Source: Acidobacteriota bacterium
Lineage (GTDB): Bacteria; Acidobacteriota; Terriglobia; Terriglobales; Acidobacteriaceae
Assembly: GCA_021798655.1 (NCBI GenBank)
Contig: JAJZFE010000265.1
Location: 7,453 to 12,867 of the forward strand
Reading direction: 5' to 3'
DNA length: 5,415 nt
Numbering within the stretch: the stretch's first letter is position 1; each line of letters starts with the position of its first letter. The notes beneath the pieces were generated by a model. It was not told where the DNA came from. It saw only the letters and a program-made list of their open reading frames with translations, and ran no database searches. A program made the position numbers and the translations under genes. Below are positions 5,389 through 5,415 of the stretch, in pieces.

Positions 5389-5415
5389 TGGAGTGTCCTT
5401 TTCCTTTTTCGTTGG

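Overview
The window is GC-rich, and every recognisable gene is on an accessory or secreted-protein theme. The gene content is a secreted GH36-type glycosidase, a CRTAC1-type beta-propeller protein and an MNIO/DUF2063 cassette. Together with the codon use and an intergenic repeat of the GAAGCGGAGGAAT type, it suggests a Gram-negative soil bacterium, most likely an Acidobacteriota of the Terriglobia (Granulicella/Terriglobus/Edaphobacter type). That placement is inference; there is no rRNA or marker gene to prove it.

Layout. (1) Positions 1-1093, minus strand: the N-terminal half of a secreted GH36 alpha-galactosidase-like enzyme. It runs off the left edge, so it has no stop codon here. (2) Positions 1094-1372: a divergent intergenic region with a miniature inverted-repeat element (about 1146-1262) and, next to the following gene, a perfect 16-bp palindrome of the form ATGT-N8-ACAT, resembling a PadR-type operator. 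(3) Positions 1373-3163, plus strand: an exported CRTAC1-family protein with seven DxDxDG calcium-loop repeats and a C-terminal ASPIC/UnbV domain. (4) Positions 3164-3198: a 35-bp convergent gap with a possible shared hairpin terminator. (5) Positions 5388 down to 3199, minus strand: a three-gene RiPP-type metallophore cassette. It reads, in transcription order, a small Sec-exported Cys/Lys/Gly-rich precursor (bufferin-like), a DUF692 multinuclear non-heme iron oxidase (MNIO) and a DUF2063 partner protein.

The cassette is the most interesting item. The proposed logic follows the published bufferin/HvfA/methanobactin systems. The DUF2063 protein presents the precursor to the MNIO, which converts cysteines of the CKGKN-type repeats into metal-binding heterocycles or related groups, and the product is exported by the Sec pathway to bind copper or a similar metal in the periplasm. 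Three sequence details stand out. The precursor core is an imperfect 42-bp duplication in which one expected Cys codon reads Gly. A long hairpin sits between the precursor and maturase genes. The maturase and partner genes overlap by GTGA with a strong internal Shine-Dalgarno, indicating translational coupling. The four minus-strand starts all have a Shine-Dalgarno exactly 7 nt from the start codon, whereas the CRTAC1 gene has none.
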